DNA from: Paenibacillus sp. Soil766
GTDB taxonomy: Bacteria; Bacillota; Bacilli; Paenibacillales; NBRC-103111
Length of the DNA: 64,000 nt
Direction of reading: 5' to 3'
NCBI RefSeq assembly: GCF_001428105.1
Contig: NZ_LMSJ01000060.1
Coordinates: 124,001 to 188,000, forward strand
Shown: positions 1 through 8,854 of the stretch, piece after piece
Layout of the letters: every line of letters starts with the position of its first letter
How positions within the stretch are numbered: the first letter of the stretch is position 1
Made by a program: the position numbers and the translations under genes
The notes under the pieces: generated by a model
Told to the model about the DNA's origin: nothing
What the model saw: only the letters and a program-made list of their open reading frames with translations
Databases searched by the model: none

Positions 1-1675
1 ACTGAATCGCATCGATTAATTGCGCTGCCGCTTCCTTCGGATATTGACTCTCCTTGCCTTTCTTAGGCTGCACGTCTTCAATGAACAATGCCGCCTCCCT
101 CCCGAGCTGCACGCGATATTTCAGCGCCACCACGCATTCCGCGTAGCCTTGCTCCGCATCCATCCAATGCGTAAAGCTCCGGCTGATGCCTACACTCGCT
201 TCTACAGACAGGTAGCCTTTTACCGCTTCCTGAATGGTTACAGCCATATCGAACACTTTATCCTTGAAGGTTTCCTCAGAGCCTGTCTGCGTTCCAGCAA
301 TCAATAGCACCGCATCTTGAAAAACGATCGGAGCCAACCGCTCATGACTTGGCACTAGTTCCGAGACGATATTGCTGATAGCGAAGAGCAATAAATCACG
401 GTCCTTCTCATCAAACCGACTTTCCGCTAAATCATCGATTTGGAAAAGCAGCACGCGCATTTTATCCCACTCCAACGTATAGCCATAATACTGGAGTCGC
501 TCTTGAATCTCCGATGACTTCGCTTCACCCGTGAGCATTTTGCGAACGAGCAGCTCAGTCATATGCTCCTGCTGGCCTTCCAACTGAAATTGCATACGCG
601 TTTGATTGGACAAAAGCGATTGAATGCCTTCGCTGATCACGCCTAATTCGTCCTTCGCTTCACGGGACGTTTTGGCATCCGCAAGTGAGCGATAAATGCT
701 CCTTACGGGTCTATACACGCTGCGTGTACCGAGTACCGCAATGATAACGGACGTACATAACGCGATGACACTGACCCACAAGGATGTCCAGGCAATGCTT
801 TTGGCCCGCTTCGTCATCTCGCTGATCGGGAGCACAGACACGTAAGTCCAACCATTGTAGGCTGATTTACGATAGGAAATGGACATATCCTCATCTTGAA
901 CTTTGGACTTGAACAGCCCCGTTGGCTCGCTAGATTCCGCAATGTGACGAATGAATGCCTCTTGCGACATATCCTTCCCGATCCATGTTCGGTCCTGATG
1001 AGCCACAAGCTTGTTCATTTCATCCACGATGTACATTTGCCCCATGTTGTCGTCTTCTAAATCGATCAGGTTGTTCGTTTCCTTCCCTGACAACAGCACT
1101 GCCATCATTCCTTGAGGCTTCAAGGAGTTGATCGGCCACTTTTTCACATTCATGATCGTATAGTTATTGCTCACGACCGAAGATTCCGCATCATAGCGTT
1201 CAGATAAATCCATGCTGACCCATTTGGAGCCAGCCTGCATCGTGGCGAACCCGCCCAGCAAATCCTTCATTTTCACATGACTATATTCATTAAAACCTGA
1301 ATTGCTAATTAACCAGTCGTTCTCCAGGCTATACAGGAAGACGTCCTTGATCCCAAGCTCGAAAGTCTGTATGCCCAAAAGGTTATCATAGAGATCGTTG
1401 ATAAGTTCCGAATCCGTGATGGTAAGCCGCTTGCCAATCGCACTCGTCATCAGCGGGGTATTCAACAATTGCGATGCCGTGTAATCGATCGTCTTCAACG
1501 TTTGCTCGACGCGCAACTGCGTTTGACGCAAGATCTGTGCGTTGCTTTCGTTTACTTTTTCCAGAACGGTATGAGAGGAATATGTATAGGAATACCACCC
1601 CAAGATGAGAACTGGAAAAGCCCCCACAACGAGTGTCAGCACGATTAATTTGCGTAAATAAGTATGTGTCTTCAT
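1..1675 (-). CDS. AraC-type membrane-bound regulator, N-terminal part (cut by window edge)
   Basis: The reading frame stays open from the ATG at 1675 to the left window edge, giving about 558 residues without a stop. It begins with a short cytoplasmic stretch and a membrane segment (about residues 9-28), followed by an extracellular cache-like sensor region, a second membrane segment near residue 290 and a HAMP-like linker. The rest resembles the middle region of the AraC-type regulator at 22418-24631, including a shared run near the start (KVNESNAQILRQTQ here, KVKESNSQILLQNQ there). The C-terminal AraC helix-turn-helix would lie outside the window. GGAGA stands about ten bases upstream of the ATG. 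The gene follows the binding protein of importer 1 by 119 bp on the same strand, so it probably controls that importer. Family assignment is good; the ligand is unknown. Confidence 0.85.
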   Translation of the reverse strand, partial: MKTHTYLRKLIVLTLVVGAFPVLILGWYSYTYSSHTVLEKVNESNAQILRQTQLRVEQTLKTIDYTASQLLNTPLMTSAIGKRLTITDSELINDLYDNLLGIQTFELGIKDVFLYSLENDWLISNSGFNEYSHVKMKDLLGGFATMQAGSKWVSMDLSERYDAESSVVSNNYTIMNVKKWPINSLKPQGMMAVLLSGKETNNLIDLEDDNMGQMYIVDEMNKLVAHQDRTWIGKDMSQEAFIRHIAESSEPTGLFKSKVQDEDMSISYRKSAYNGWTYVSVLPISEMTKRAKSIAWTSLWVSVIALCTSVIIAVLGTRSVYRPVRSIYRSLADAKTSREAKDELGVISEGIQSLLSNQTRMQFQLEGQQEHMTELLVRKMLTGEAKSSEIQERLQYYGYTLEWDKMRVLLFQIDDLAESRFDEKDRDLLLFAISNIVSELVPSHERLAPIVFQDAVLLIAGTQTGSEETFKDKVFDMAVTIQEAVKGYLSVEASVGISRSFTHWMDAEQGYAECVVALKYRVQLGREAALFIEDVQPKKGKESQYPKEAAAQLIDAIQ

Positions 1676-1739
1676 GCCCCGGTTGTCTCCTTCAGCAGGC
1701 TAGTCTTGGTTACTGTCAATTCCTCTAGTATAACAAATA

Positions 1740-1770
1740 GGATCTGTGTCATGGGGAAAAACACAGACCC
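1740..1770 (-). terminator. Intercistronic hairpin after importer 1 binding protein
   Basis: GGATCTGTGT (1740-1749) pairs with ACACAGACCC (1761-1770) across an 11-base loop. On the minus-strand RNA the single mismatch becomes a G-U pair. No T-run follows, so it is more likely an mRNA-stabilising or attenuating hairpin between the binding-protein gene and the regulator gene than a full terminator. Confidence 0.45.
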
Positions 1771-1794
1771 TGACAGCGGGGCACAAGACTTTTA

Positions 1795-3339
1795 TTATTT
1801 CTTGGCCGATTTGTTATATTCGGCTGTGTACTCTTCGATCACCTTGCTGCCGCCATTTTGCTTCCATTGTTCCACGACTTTGTTCCAGCCACTCTCATCC
1901 AATGCCCCCATAATAAATTTCGTTCTCGCGTCCTCGATCAATTTATCCAGTTCCTTACCTTTCTCACTAGCCGTGTCCGAAATTAACGCATTTATTGGAT
2001 TCTCAATCGCGATTTTCGCATTTTCTTTCCAAACATTGTCCCGTTGGTGCACAAGTTCAGGACCGAACGTTGTCACTTGATCTCTCAATACAGCAAGCTG
2101 GGAAGAATCGCCCATCCCGTATTCTACGAGTAATTTAGGATCTGCTGTTTTCTTATATTCACCGTTTTCAACCGTGTATTGACGGCCTTCAATTCCGTTA
2201 TAGAGCATATTCTGCATGTCTTTATCGGATAATTTATCGAAATAGTTCAAAATCGCCTTCAGCTCAGTTTCCGTTTTTACAGACGTCTTAGGAATCATGA
2301 AAATCCCGTAAGATCCAGTTCCCGCGATACTGCGAAGTCCTTTAGGGCCTTCCAATGCACCAATGATCGTAACTTTAGCTTTCGGATCTACTTTCTTCGC
2401 TTGCTCTTCAATGCCGTTCGCATCATTCAAGTTCGCAACCCAAGCTCCAGCTGTTCCTTTGTTCATTACTTGGCGGCCGTCTTTGACCACAGCGAAATCG
2501 AGGTTGATCAGCTTCTCATCATACAGCTTTTTGTAGAACTTCATCGTTTCCAAATACGCCGGTGACAGGTGAGCCGGGCTCATCTTGCCATCTTTTAATT
2601 CCCAGTCTGCGGGTCCGCCATGCCAAGCCAACATGTCTCTCCAACCCGCTGGCGTTTGCTGCTCGACGAGACCGACCGTATCGTTTTTACCATTTTTATC
2701 GGGATCATTATTCGTAAAAGCTTTCAGTACATTGTAAAACTCATCAATCGTCTTCGGTACCTGTAAGCCAAGATTATCTAGCCAATCTTTACGAAGGGTA
2801 ACACCATCTCTCGCCAAATCGCGCTCCCGATAAATCCCGTATACTTTCCCGTCGATTGAAATCGCCTTCAAGGCAATCGGGTTCATGCGGCTCAGGTTTT
2901 TGTAATCCTTCAGGTAAGGACCAAGCTCCCAGAACATGCCAGAACGGACGGAATTCACAATGAAAGGTACCTTCTGATTCAAAACAGTAATGACACTCGG
3001 CAGCTCGCCTGAGGCAACCGTTGCGCTTAATTTATCCGAATAGGTCGCAGATGGCACCCAATTCAACTTCAGTTCTGTGTTCGTCACGCTTTGAATTTTC
3101 TTGAAAATCTCACCGTCAGTTGCCATCGGCTCCGGATTGAAGCTCGGCATCATGATCGACATTTTATAAGGAGCTGCCGGCTTCGCGGCTTCCGTTGTTG
3201 CGGACGGCTTCGCGCTTCCATCAGCGCTTACCGCTTCCTTACTTGCTCCTCCACAACCTGCAGCAACCCCAGCAGTCAGTGTTAGAAGAGAAGCTAATGC
3301 GATGGACTTACTCATTGTCGGATGTAACATTTTTTTCAT
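1795..3339 (-). CDS. Sugar ABC importer 1, lipoprotein substrate-binding protein (LipO-like)
   Basis: Extracellular solute-binding protein of 514 residues that captures a saccharide and hands it to the permeases encoded just upstream (3395-5271). The N-terminus has a basic start, a hydrophobic core and a lipobox-like VAAGC with Cys near residue 29, so it should be lipid-anchored outside the membrane. The body follows the LipO/LplA type of family 1, including the DPDKNGKNDT calcium-loop-like motif and the late NALISDTASEKG segment found in its paralogues here (28344-29861 and 46857-48503). GGGAGG precedes the ATG by about nine bases. Third gene of the permease-permease-binding protein operon. 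The substrate cannot be read from sequence; uronate- or rhamnose-containing oligosaccharides are common for this type. Confidence 0.92.
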   Translation of the reverse strand: MKKMLHPTMSKSIALASLLTLTAGVAAGCGGASKEAVSADGSAKPSATTEAAKPAAPYKMSIMMPSFNPEPMATDGEIFKKIQSVTNTELKLNWVPSATYSDKLSATVASGELPSVITVLNQKVPFIVNSVRSGMFWELGPYLKDYKNLSRMNPIALKAISIDGKVYGIYRERDLARDGVTLRKDWLDNLGLQVPKTIDEFYNVLKAFTNNDPDKNGKNDTVGLVEQQTPAGWRDMLAWHGGPADWELKDGKMSPAHLSPAYLETMKFYKKLYDEKLINLDFAVVKDGRQVMNKGTAGAWVANLNDANGIEEQAKKVDPKAKVTIIGALEGPKGLRSIAGTGSYGIFMIPKTSVKTETELKAILNYFDKLSDKDMQNMLYNGIEGRQYTVENGEYKKTADPKLLVEYGMGDSSQLAVLRDQVTTFGPELVHQRDNVWKENAKIAIENPINALISDTASEKGKELDKLIEDARTKFIMGALDESGWNKVVEQWKQNGGSKVIEEYTAEYNKSAKK

Positions 3340-3394
3340 GATAAACGTCCTCCCTTTTTATATGATACATCTATCGAGAAACTGTGGAAACAGT

Positions 3395-4279
3395 TTACCC
3401 TTTAACGGAACCCAGCAATACGCCCTTGGCGAAATGCTTTTGTAGAAACGGATACACAATCAGGATCGGCAATGTGGAAATCACGATAACTGCCATCTTC
3501 ACACTTTGCTCAGGCGGTTGTACGAAATCAGCTGCGAGTGAAGTCGAATCCCCTAGCCCACCGCCATCTGACATGATGACAATCTGTCTGAGCAGCACCT
3601 GAATCGGCCATTTGGTGGAGTCATTGATATAGAGTACGGCACTGAAAAAAGTGTTCCAATGGCCCACCGCATAAAACAGCGAGAACGTAGCAATGGCCGG
3701 CAGCGAAAGCGGTATGACGATGCGGAACAAAATCCCCGGATCAGAGCAGCCATCGATCTTGGCAGATTCCTCCAAGCCGTCGGGCAGCTGCTGAAAGAAA
3801 TTTCGCATAATAATGAGATTAAACGCGCTTATCGCGCCGGGAATCAACAAAGACCAATACGTATCAATCATGCCCAGCTGCTTAATCACCAGAAACGTCG
3901 GAATCATACCGCCGCTAAACAACATGGTGAAAATCACAGCGATCTGAATCGGTTTGCGGTAATCCAAGTCCTTCCGCGCCAGCGGGTAGGCCATCAGACA
4001 CGTCATCATGATATTAATGAACGTACCTGCAATCGTAATGAAAATCGTAACGCCCATGCTGCGCATCAACGTTCCGGTGGAGAAGATGTACTCATAGGCA
4101 CTTATCGAGAATTCCGTTGGGAACAAGATAAAGCCTCTCTGCAGTAATTCCTTTTGGGTCGCAAACGAGCCCGCAACGATATAAATAAAAGGGATCAATG
4201 TCACTATCGCAAACACAACTAACAATGTGATATTGACGCCATCGAACAATCTGCTGCTAAACGAACGATCTTTAACCAT
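3395..4279 (-). CDS. Sugar ABC importer 1, inner-membrane permease (YtcP/AraQ type)
   Basis: 294-residue membrane protein with about six membrane segments and the binding-protein-dependent permease signature around DGLEESAKIDGCSDPGILFR, the cytoplasmic EAA loop that docks the ATPase. It ends in the family-typical HFAKGVLLGSVKG. Pairs with the LplB-type permease at 4303-5271 to form the channel. No ATP-binding subunit is encoded beside it; importers of this type normally share an MsmX-like ATPase encoded elsewhere. GGAGG precedes the ATG by about seven bases. The gene starts 23 bp after the stop of the upstream permease. Confidence 0.93.
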   Translation of the reverse strand: MVKDRSFSSRLFDGVNITLLVVFAIVTLIPFIYIVAGSFATQKELLQRGFILFPTEFSISAYEYIFSTGTLMRSMGVTIFITIAGTFINIMMTCLMAYPLARKDLDYRKPIQIAVIFTMLFSGGMIPTFLVIKQLGMIDTYWSLLIPGAISAFNLIIMRNFFQQLPDGLEESAKIDGCSDPGILFRIVIPLSLPAIATFSLFYAVGHWNTFFSAVLYINDSTKWPIQVLLRQIVIMSDGGGLGDSTSLAADFVQPPEQSVKMAVIVISTLPILIVYPFLQKHFAKGVLLGSVKG

Positions 4280-4302
4280 GGGATAGCCTCCGTTCCATCA
4301 CG

Positions 4303-5271
4303 TTACACGACACCTTCCTCGCCCATTCGCTTGGCGATAAAGTTCGAAGCTGCCACAAGCACCAGTCCAACAATTGATTTGAACAAGCCCACTGCCGTGC
4401 TATAGCTATACTGTCCTTCCGAAATCCCTGTCGAATACACATAGGTGTCGAACACCTCGCCAACCTCGCGATTCATCGCATTCAGCATGAGCCAAATTTG
4501 CTCAAAGCCGGTGTCCAGAAAATGCCCAAGCCGCAGGATGAGCAGAATCACAATCGTGGAGCGAATAGCTGGAAACGTCACATGCATCATTTGTTGCATG
4601 CGGTTCGCACCATCAATGCGAGCAGCCTCATACTGCTGTGGGTCCACACCTGACAACGCAGCTAGGAAAATGATCGTTCCCCAACCTGTTTCCTTCCAGA
4701 TCACCTCTGCTGTGATAAACGTTCGGAACCAGTCAGCGCTGAGCAAGAAGTTAATCTTGTCACCGCCAAGCGACTTAATCCCCTCGTTCACCAGTCCGCC
4801 TTCGGTTGTGAAGAATAAGTAGACAATCGATACGATGACGACCCAGGACATGAAATGCGGGATGTACACCACGGTTTGAATCGTTCTTTTAAACAACTCA
4901 ACACGAAGTTCATTCAGCATCAGCGCGATAATAATGGGTAATGGGAAAAAGAACACAATATTATAGATCGCTAATATGAAGGTGTTGCTGAGCAGCCGCC
5001 AGAACAGCGGGTCTCCAAAGAACCGATCAAAGTGCTTCATCCCCACCCATTGGCTGTCCCAGAAACCGAGGAACGGCTGATAATTCTTGAAAGCGATGAG
5101 AACGCCGTACATAGGTACGTACTTAAAAATGAGAAAATACAAGATGCCAGGGAGCAGCATCAGATACAGCCATCGGTTACGCAGCATGCGTTTCATATGT
5201 TGCTTACGATGTATCCCTCTCGCGGATGTCGCGGACGCCTTCGTCGCGGCTACGGCTGATTCCGTGTGCAT
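4303..5271 (-). CDS. Sugar ABC importer 1, inner-membrane permease (LplB type)
   Basis: 322-residue permease, first gene of the importer 1 operon. After a basic cytoplasmic N-terminus it has about six membrane segments and the EAA-loop signature ending in QQYEAARIDGANRMQQ. It closes with AKRMGEEGVV, the usual end of LplB-type permeases. It partners the YtcP-type permease downstream. An AGGAA ribosome binding site lies about nine bases before the ATG. The 5' region (5272-5490) holds a motif pair shared with importer 2 (see separate entry). Confidence 0.93.
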   Translation of the reverse strand: MHTESAVAATKASATSARGIHRKQHMKRMLRNRWLYLMLLPGILYFLIFKYVPMYGVLIAFKNYQPFLGFWDSQWVGMKHFDRFFGDPLFWRLLSNTFILAIYNIVFFFPLPIIIALMLNELRVELFKRTIQTVVYIPHFMSWVVIVSIVYLFFTTEGGLVNEGIKSLGGDKINFLLSADWFRTFITAEVIWKETGWGTIIFLAALSGVDPQQYEAARIDGANRMQQMMHVTFPAIRSTIVILLILRLGHFLDTGFEQIWLMLNAMNREVGEVFDTYVYSTGISEGQYSYSTAVGLFKSIVGLVLVAASNFIAKRMGEEGVV

Positions 5272-5401
5272 AACTGCACTTCCTTTCCTATCAGACTGAA
5301 GTGGTGATGTTCATATTCGAACACGTTGATTGCTACCTCTGCATCATAGGAAACATGCGCTATTGCCGTCCATAGTCATTCCTGCACGTGTTTCATTCGA
5401 A

Positions 5402-5432
5402 CGTGAAAAGCCTGTCGTACCAAGGGTTTGCG
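5402..5432 (-). promoter_or_regulatory. Candidate operator before importer 1 (paired motif shared with importer 2)
   Basis: Read on the minus strand, CGCAAA is followed 17 bases later by TTTTCACG. The same two blocks, 18 bases apart, lie before importer 2 (31877-31908). Both sites are 100-160 bp upstream of an LplB-type permease start. AraC-type regulators often bind two half-sites about two helical turns apart, so this is a candidate operator. No clear sigma-A promoter was recognised in this 317-bp gap, which otherwise holds the mqo terminators. Confidence 0.3.
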
Positions 5433-5498
5433 TCACGTTATAGTCATCATCCAACACCGCATAGTCATTGTTATACTCGGGGATGGAGGGTACAGCAA

Positions 5499-5540
5499 AA
5501 AGCTCTATCCGCTCGGCTTTATGCCTGTGAATAGAGCTTT
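5499..5540 (-). terminator. Second hairpin downstream of mqo
   Basis: Perfect 10-bp inverted repeat AAAGCTCTAT (5499-5508) / ATAGAGCTTT (5531-5540) with a 22-base loop. On the minus strand it is followed by a run of five T. It lies just beyond the stronger mqo terminator and may be a back-up. Confidence 0.5.
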
Positions 5541-5550
5541 ACAACCAAAA

Positions 5551-5580
5551 GAGGAGTTCCGCCGCGAAGCTGAACTCCCC
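5551..5580 (-). terminator. Rho-independent terminator of mqo
   Basis: GGAGTTC / GAACTCC stem (5553-5559 with 5572-5578) extended by inner G-C pairs. On the minus strand it is followed by TCTTTT. It lies directly after the mqo stop codon. Confidence 0.75.
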
Positions 5581-5588
5581 CCTATTTA

Positions 5589-7094
5589 TTAACGTGATAC
5601 CTCTAACGATTTCTTGCCACTTAGACCAAGAATCCGAGTAGTTGACGAATGAATCTCATCAATAAGCTCTGGATGTTTCAGAAGTGACACACCGTAACTC
5701 GGAATCATTTCTTTTATTTTCGGTTCCCATTCCTTGATATGTTCAGGGAAACATTTCGTCATTAACTCCAGCATGACTGAAACCGCGGTAGAAGCCCCAG
5801 GCGAAGCGCCGAGCAAAGCTGCTAATGAACCGTCAGCTGAACTAATCACTTCCGTACCGAACTGAAGCGTTCCTTTGCCAGCAGCCGTGTCTTTAATAAC
5901 TTGTACACGTTGACCCGCTACAACTAACTCCCAATCTTCTGTTTTGGCACTTGGGATAAACTCCCGCAGCTCTTCCATACGCTTTTCTTTGGACAACATG
6001 ACTTGCTCGATCAGGTATTTCGTCAAAGACATGTTCTTGGCACCTGCCGACAACATCGTCACGAGATTATTCGGTTTAACCGAAGTGACCAAATCGAACA
6101 TAGAGCCGGTTTTCAGGAACTTAGGCGAGAACCCGGCGAATGGACCAAATAATAACGACTTTTTATTATCGATAAATCGTGTATCCAGATGCGGAACTGA
6201 CATCGGCGGTGCGCCAAGTTTCGCTTTGCCATATACTTTGGCATGATGCTGTGCGACGACAGCTGGATTATTACATACCATGAATATGCCGCTTACCGGG
6301 AATCCCCCGATATTTCTACCTTCCGGAATACCGGATTTTTGCAGCAGATGCAGGCTTCCGCCACCACCGCCAATGAAGACGAATTTAGCTGTATGGCGTT
6401 CAACACTGCCACTGTTGATATTGCGTATTTTCAGTTCCCATGAGCCATCGCTAGTACGTCTCAAGTTATCCACGCTGTGTTTGTATTTAATATCAACGTT
6501 CTTCGTCTTTAAGTGATTGAATAGTATACGCGTTAAAGCGCCAAAGTTTACATCCGTACCGGTGTCAATTTTGGTTGCTGCGATCGGTTCATTGGATGGA
6601 CGATCCTTAATAATCAGCGGAATCCATTCCATTAACTTCTTAGGATCATCGGAAAATTCCATCCCTTGAAACAGGGAGTTGTTGGACATCGCTTCATAAC
6701 GTTTCTTCAAAAACGATACATTTTGTTTGCCTAGGACCATACTCATATGAGGCAATGGCATAATGAAGTCTTGCGGATTACGGATTAGGTTGCTATTTAC
6801 AAGATAGGACCAAAACTGCATGGAATGCTGAAATTGTTCATTAATTTGAATTGCTTTACTAATATCTACAGATCCGTCAGGTTTCTCGGAAGTGTAATTA
6901 AGCTCGCACAGTGCCGCATGCCCTGTACCCGCATTATTCCATTCGTTAGAGCTTTCCTCTCCAGCATTTTCGAGCTTCTCAAAGACTTTAATTTCCCAGT
7001 CCGGTACTAATTCTTTCAGCAGTGTCCCTAAGGTCGCACTCATGATTCCTGCACCAATTAAGATGACGTCTGTTTTCGTTTCTCTGTTGCTCAT
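5589..7094 (-). CDS. mqo: Malate:quinone oxidoreductase
   Basis: FAD-dependent peripheral membrane enzyme that oxidises malate to oxaloacetate and passes electrons to the quinone pool. The N-terminus carries the dinucleotide-binding motif VILIGAGIMSATLGTLLKEL, followed by NEWNNAGTGHAALCELNYT and later GGGGGSLHLLQKSGIPEG, all diagnostic of Mqo. Length is 501 residues, normal for the family. An upstream in-frame start would add 14 residues, but AAGGA stands eight bases before the ATG at 7094 and the protein then begins MSNRETKTDVIL like other Firmicute Mqo proteins. Monocistronic, with its own promoter and terminator. It fits functionally with the nearby tricarboxylate transporter and malic enzyme operon. 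Confidence 0.96.
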   Translation of the reverse strand: MSNRETKTDVILIGAGIMSATLGTLLKELVPDWEIKVFEKLENAGEESSNEWNNAGTGHAALCELNYTSEKPDGSVDISKAIQINEQFQHSMQFWSYLVNSNLIRNPQDFIMPLPHMSMVLGKQNVSFLKKRYEAMSNNSLFQGMEFSDDPKKLMEWIPLIIKDRPSNEPIAATKIDTGTDVNFGALTRILFNHLKTKNVDIKYKHSVDNLRRTSDGSWELKIRNINSGSVERHTAKFVFIGGGGGSLHLLQKSGIPEGRNIGGFPVSGIFMVCNNPAVVAQHHAKVYGKAKLGAPPMSVPHLDTRFIDNKKSLLFGPFAGFSPKFLKTGSMFDLVTSVKPNNLVTMLSAGAKNMSLTKYLIEQVMLSKEKRMEELREFIPSAKTEDWELVVAGQRVQVIKDTAAGKGTLQFGTEVISSADGSLAALLGASPGASTAVSVMLELMTKCFPEHIKEWEPKIKEMIPSYGVSLLKHPELIDEIHSSTTRILGLSGKKSLEVSR

Positions 7095-7226
7095 TTTAAC
7101 CATCCTTATACCCTGAAATTTGCAGAAAAGACGCACCTGCTTAAGCGGTACAGCAAGCCAGGTCGCAGCCTAGACACACACCTTTTCTGTATCATTAATA
7201 AGCCAATCGATACAATATTTATTACT

Positions 7227-7256
7227 ATTATATGATAGTTATAAGCACTACGACAA
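7227..7256 (-). promoter_or_regulatory. Candidate sigma-A promoter of mqo
   Basis: Minus-strand TTGTCG (7251-7256) and a perfect TATAAT (7227-7232) separated by 18 bases. The predicted start near 7220 gives a 5' leader of about 125 bases before the mqo ATG. Confidence 0.55.
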
Positions 7257-7305
7257 GAAGTGAGACGAAGAAGTCGTGTCGATAAAACGAATAACTACTA
7301 AGAAA

Positions 7306-7330
7306 GACCTGCAGCTTGTAGCTGTAGGTC
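7306..7330 (-). terminator. Terminator of the small gene at 7356-7544
   Basis: Hairpin with arms GACCTGCAG and CTGTAGGTC (8 of 9 pairs). On the minus strand it is followed by TTTCTTAG. It lies about 25 bp after the small gene's stop. Confidence 0.5.
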
Positions 7331-7355
7331 CATTGATGATTAATTGCATCACATA

Positions 7356-7544
7356 TTACGCAGTCGAATGACGATTTCTATTATTTTTCATGCTCGGAAG
7401 GTCCTCAAACCAAACTTCGCGCAATTCATTATAAACGAAACCGTGCCCTTCAGCAATACACTTTGCCCCATTGGCATAAAATGACTTCCTCCCCCATGTC
7501 AATCTCCATCTATATCCTGCTCCTCCTGCCTGGAATCCATCCAT
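7356..7544 (-). CDS. Small protein of unknown function (62 aa)
   Basis: I do not recognise this protein. It is 62 residues long and rich in Gly, Trp and Arg near the N-terminus (AGGAGYRWRLTWGRKSFYANG), with no membrane segment. It is probably a real gene: GAGG stands about seven bases before the ATG and a terminator hairpin follows its stop. The one cysteine and mixed charge give no functional clue. It stands alone between mqo and the PAP2 gene. Confidence 0.5.
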   Translation of the reverse strand: MDGFQAGGAGYRWRLTWGRKSFYANGAKCIAEGHGFVYNELREVWFEDLPSMKNNRNRHSTA

Positions 7545-7709
7545 CGTTTTCCTCTACTGTTACGGTTCTAGACATCTAAGATGAGTCGTTGCTTTGCACC
7601 TTGGCAAACAATTGATTACTATGATTACATGAAGGTAATGTAAATGGTCATACATTGTAGTTGTAAGGCTGCACTTATCCTACTTAAATCAGATTGAATT
7701 GGAGCTAAC

Positions 7710-8378
7710 TTGACGATGCAAGCAAAATTAAAAGTAACTGTTTTCCTAGTACTAAGTATTCTTTCGGTTCTGTGTTTTAGCGTAGTTGCCTCCCTCATCA
7801 AAGGGCGGTGGATCGCACAATTCGACAGCAGTGTTATTTCTGCGGTTCAAGGGATGGAATCTCCCTGGCTGACTCCCATCATGCATGGGTTCACATTTAT
7901 CGGTTCAACGACCGTTGTAGTTGTTATTTCCCTATGTTGCCTATTCCTCTTCTTTAAATTCTTGCATCACCGACTTGAATTAGTTTTATTCATAGTCCTC
8001 GTGGCGGGCACAGCCATCTTGAATAAGGTGTTGAAGTTCTTTTTTCAACGGGAACGCCCTACGCTTCACAGACTGATTGAAGAAACCGGTTATAGTTTTC
8101 CAAGTGGTCACTCCATGGCAGCCTTTGCGCTGTATGCTGCGCTTTCATTCCTGCTTTGGAGACACCTTCCTTCGAAAAGTGGCAGAACGATTGTCATTGT
8201 AACAAGTATCCTAATGATTCTCATGATTGGCACCAGTCGGATCTATCTCGGTGTCCATTATCCGAGTGACATTCTCGGCGCCTATTTGGCTAGCGGATTC
8301 TGGTTTACTTTCTGCGTTTGGATCTTCCAGTGGTATATGGAAAATCGCACTCAAAAGCATCGTTCATCTGGACGCTGA
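7710..8378 (+). CDS. PAP2-family membrane phosphatase
   Basis: Membrane phosphatase of the type 2 phosphatidic acid phosphatase family (222 residues), acting on lipid phosphates such as phosphatidate, phosphatidylglycerophosphate or undecaprenyl pyrophosphate. The three phosphatase motifs are in order: K-x6-RP (KFFFQRERPT, about residue 110), PSGHSMA (about 132) and SRIYLGVHYPSD (about 178), the last containing the catalytic His. Five or six membrane segments surround them. The start used is TTG at 7710, five bases after GGAGC; ATG at 7716 is an equal alternative. Single gene with its own terminator. The exact substrate cannot be told. Confidence 0.9.
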   Translation: MTMQAKLKVTVFLVLSILSVLCFSVVASLIKGRWIAQFDSSVISAVQGMESPWLTPIMHGFTFIGSTTVVVVISLCCLFLFFKFLHHRLELVLFIVLVAGTAILNKVLKFFFQRERPTLHRLIEETGYSFPSGHSMAAFALYAALSFLLWRHLPSKSGRTIVIVTSILMILMIGTSRIYLGVHYPSDILGAYLASGFWFTFCVWIFQWYMENRTQKHRSSGR

Positions 8379-8450
8379 GAAAGAATGATCTACTAGCTTT
8401 AATAGTTAACTTATACATGTGTCTTTCAAAAATCCTATGTAAATTACAAA

Positions 8451-8479
8451 CTCCAACCCCTGTGGGATTGGAGTTTTTT
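8451..8479 (+). terminator. Rho-independent terminator of the PAP2 gene
   Basis: CTCCAA and CCC pair with GGG and TTGGAG (8451-8473), followed by six T on the plus strand. Confidence 0.8.
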
Positions 8480-8482
8480 GAT

Positions 8483-8671
8483 TTAGATTAAGACAAATCG
8501 AAGAATTTGGCGAATGAAAAGAAATCTAAAAACGATGAAACCTCTCGAGTTCATGAATTTAATTCTTATTCTAGTTAACCCTCTTGCCACAACTCGTGCA
8601 TTAAAAACGGTTGTTGTTCCATTCGCATGTCTGTAAACTATTCCATAGAATTGGTTGACCAAAAGCAACAT
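8483..8671 (-). CDS. Small basic hydrophobic protein of unknown function (62 aa)
   Basis: Not recognised. The protein begins MLLLVNQFYGIVYRHANG and ends in a basic hydrophobic tail (VFRFLFIRQILRFVLI). An in-frame ATG at 8743 would give 86 residues, but AAAGGAG sits nine bases before the ATG at 8671, which I therefore prefer. It converges with the PAP2 gene, whose terminator lies just past this stop. Moderate confidence that it is translated. Confidence 0.4.
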   Translation of the reverse strand: MLLLVNQFYGIVYRHANGTTTVFNARVVARGLTRIRIKFMNSRGFIVFRFLFIRQILRFVLI

Positions 8672-8812
8672 GATATCAACTCCTTTCAAATGAGTTAATA
8701 TATAGTATTCATTAGGTTTCATAGATGCGAGGGCTAGTTTCATAGATTAATCAATTTTAATTGCCTGTAATTGAGACAAGTATCGTACTTAACTAGTTCT
8801 GTCAAAGCAAAA

Positions 8813-8848
8813 AAAGAAACGAAAGACAATGTCTCTCGTTTCTTTTTT
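8813..8848. terminator. Bidirectional terminator after the HPr-like gene
   Basis: AGAAACGA...TCGTTTCT stem with A-run on the left and T-run on the right, so it can work in both directions. It ends six bases from the stop of the HPr-like gene at 8855, closing the tct-malic enzyme operon. Confidence 0.75.
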
Positions 8849-8854
8849 AACTGC

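Noticed and set aside
3659..4147. 162-residue frame antisense to a permease
   Set aside because: Shadow of the importer 1 permease gene, rich in Arg, His and Gln as expected for an antisense frame.
8672..8743. Longer N-terminus for the small gene at 8483-8671
   Set aside because: The strong AAAGGAG site lies inside the extension, directly before the ATG at 8671.
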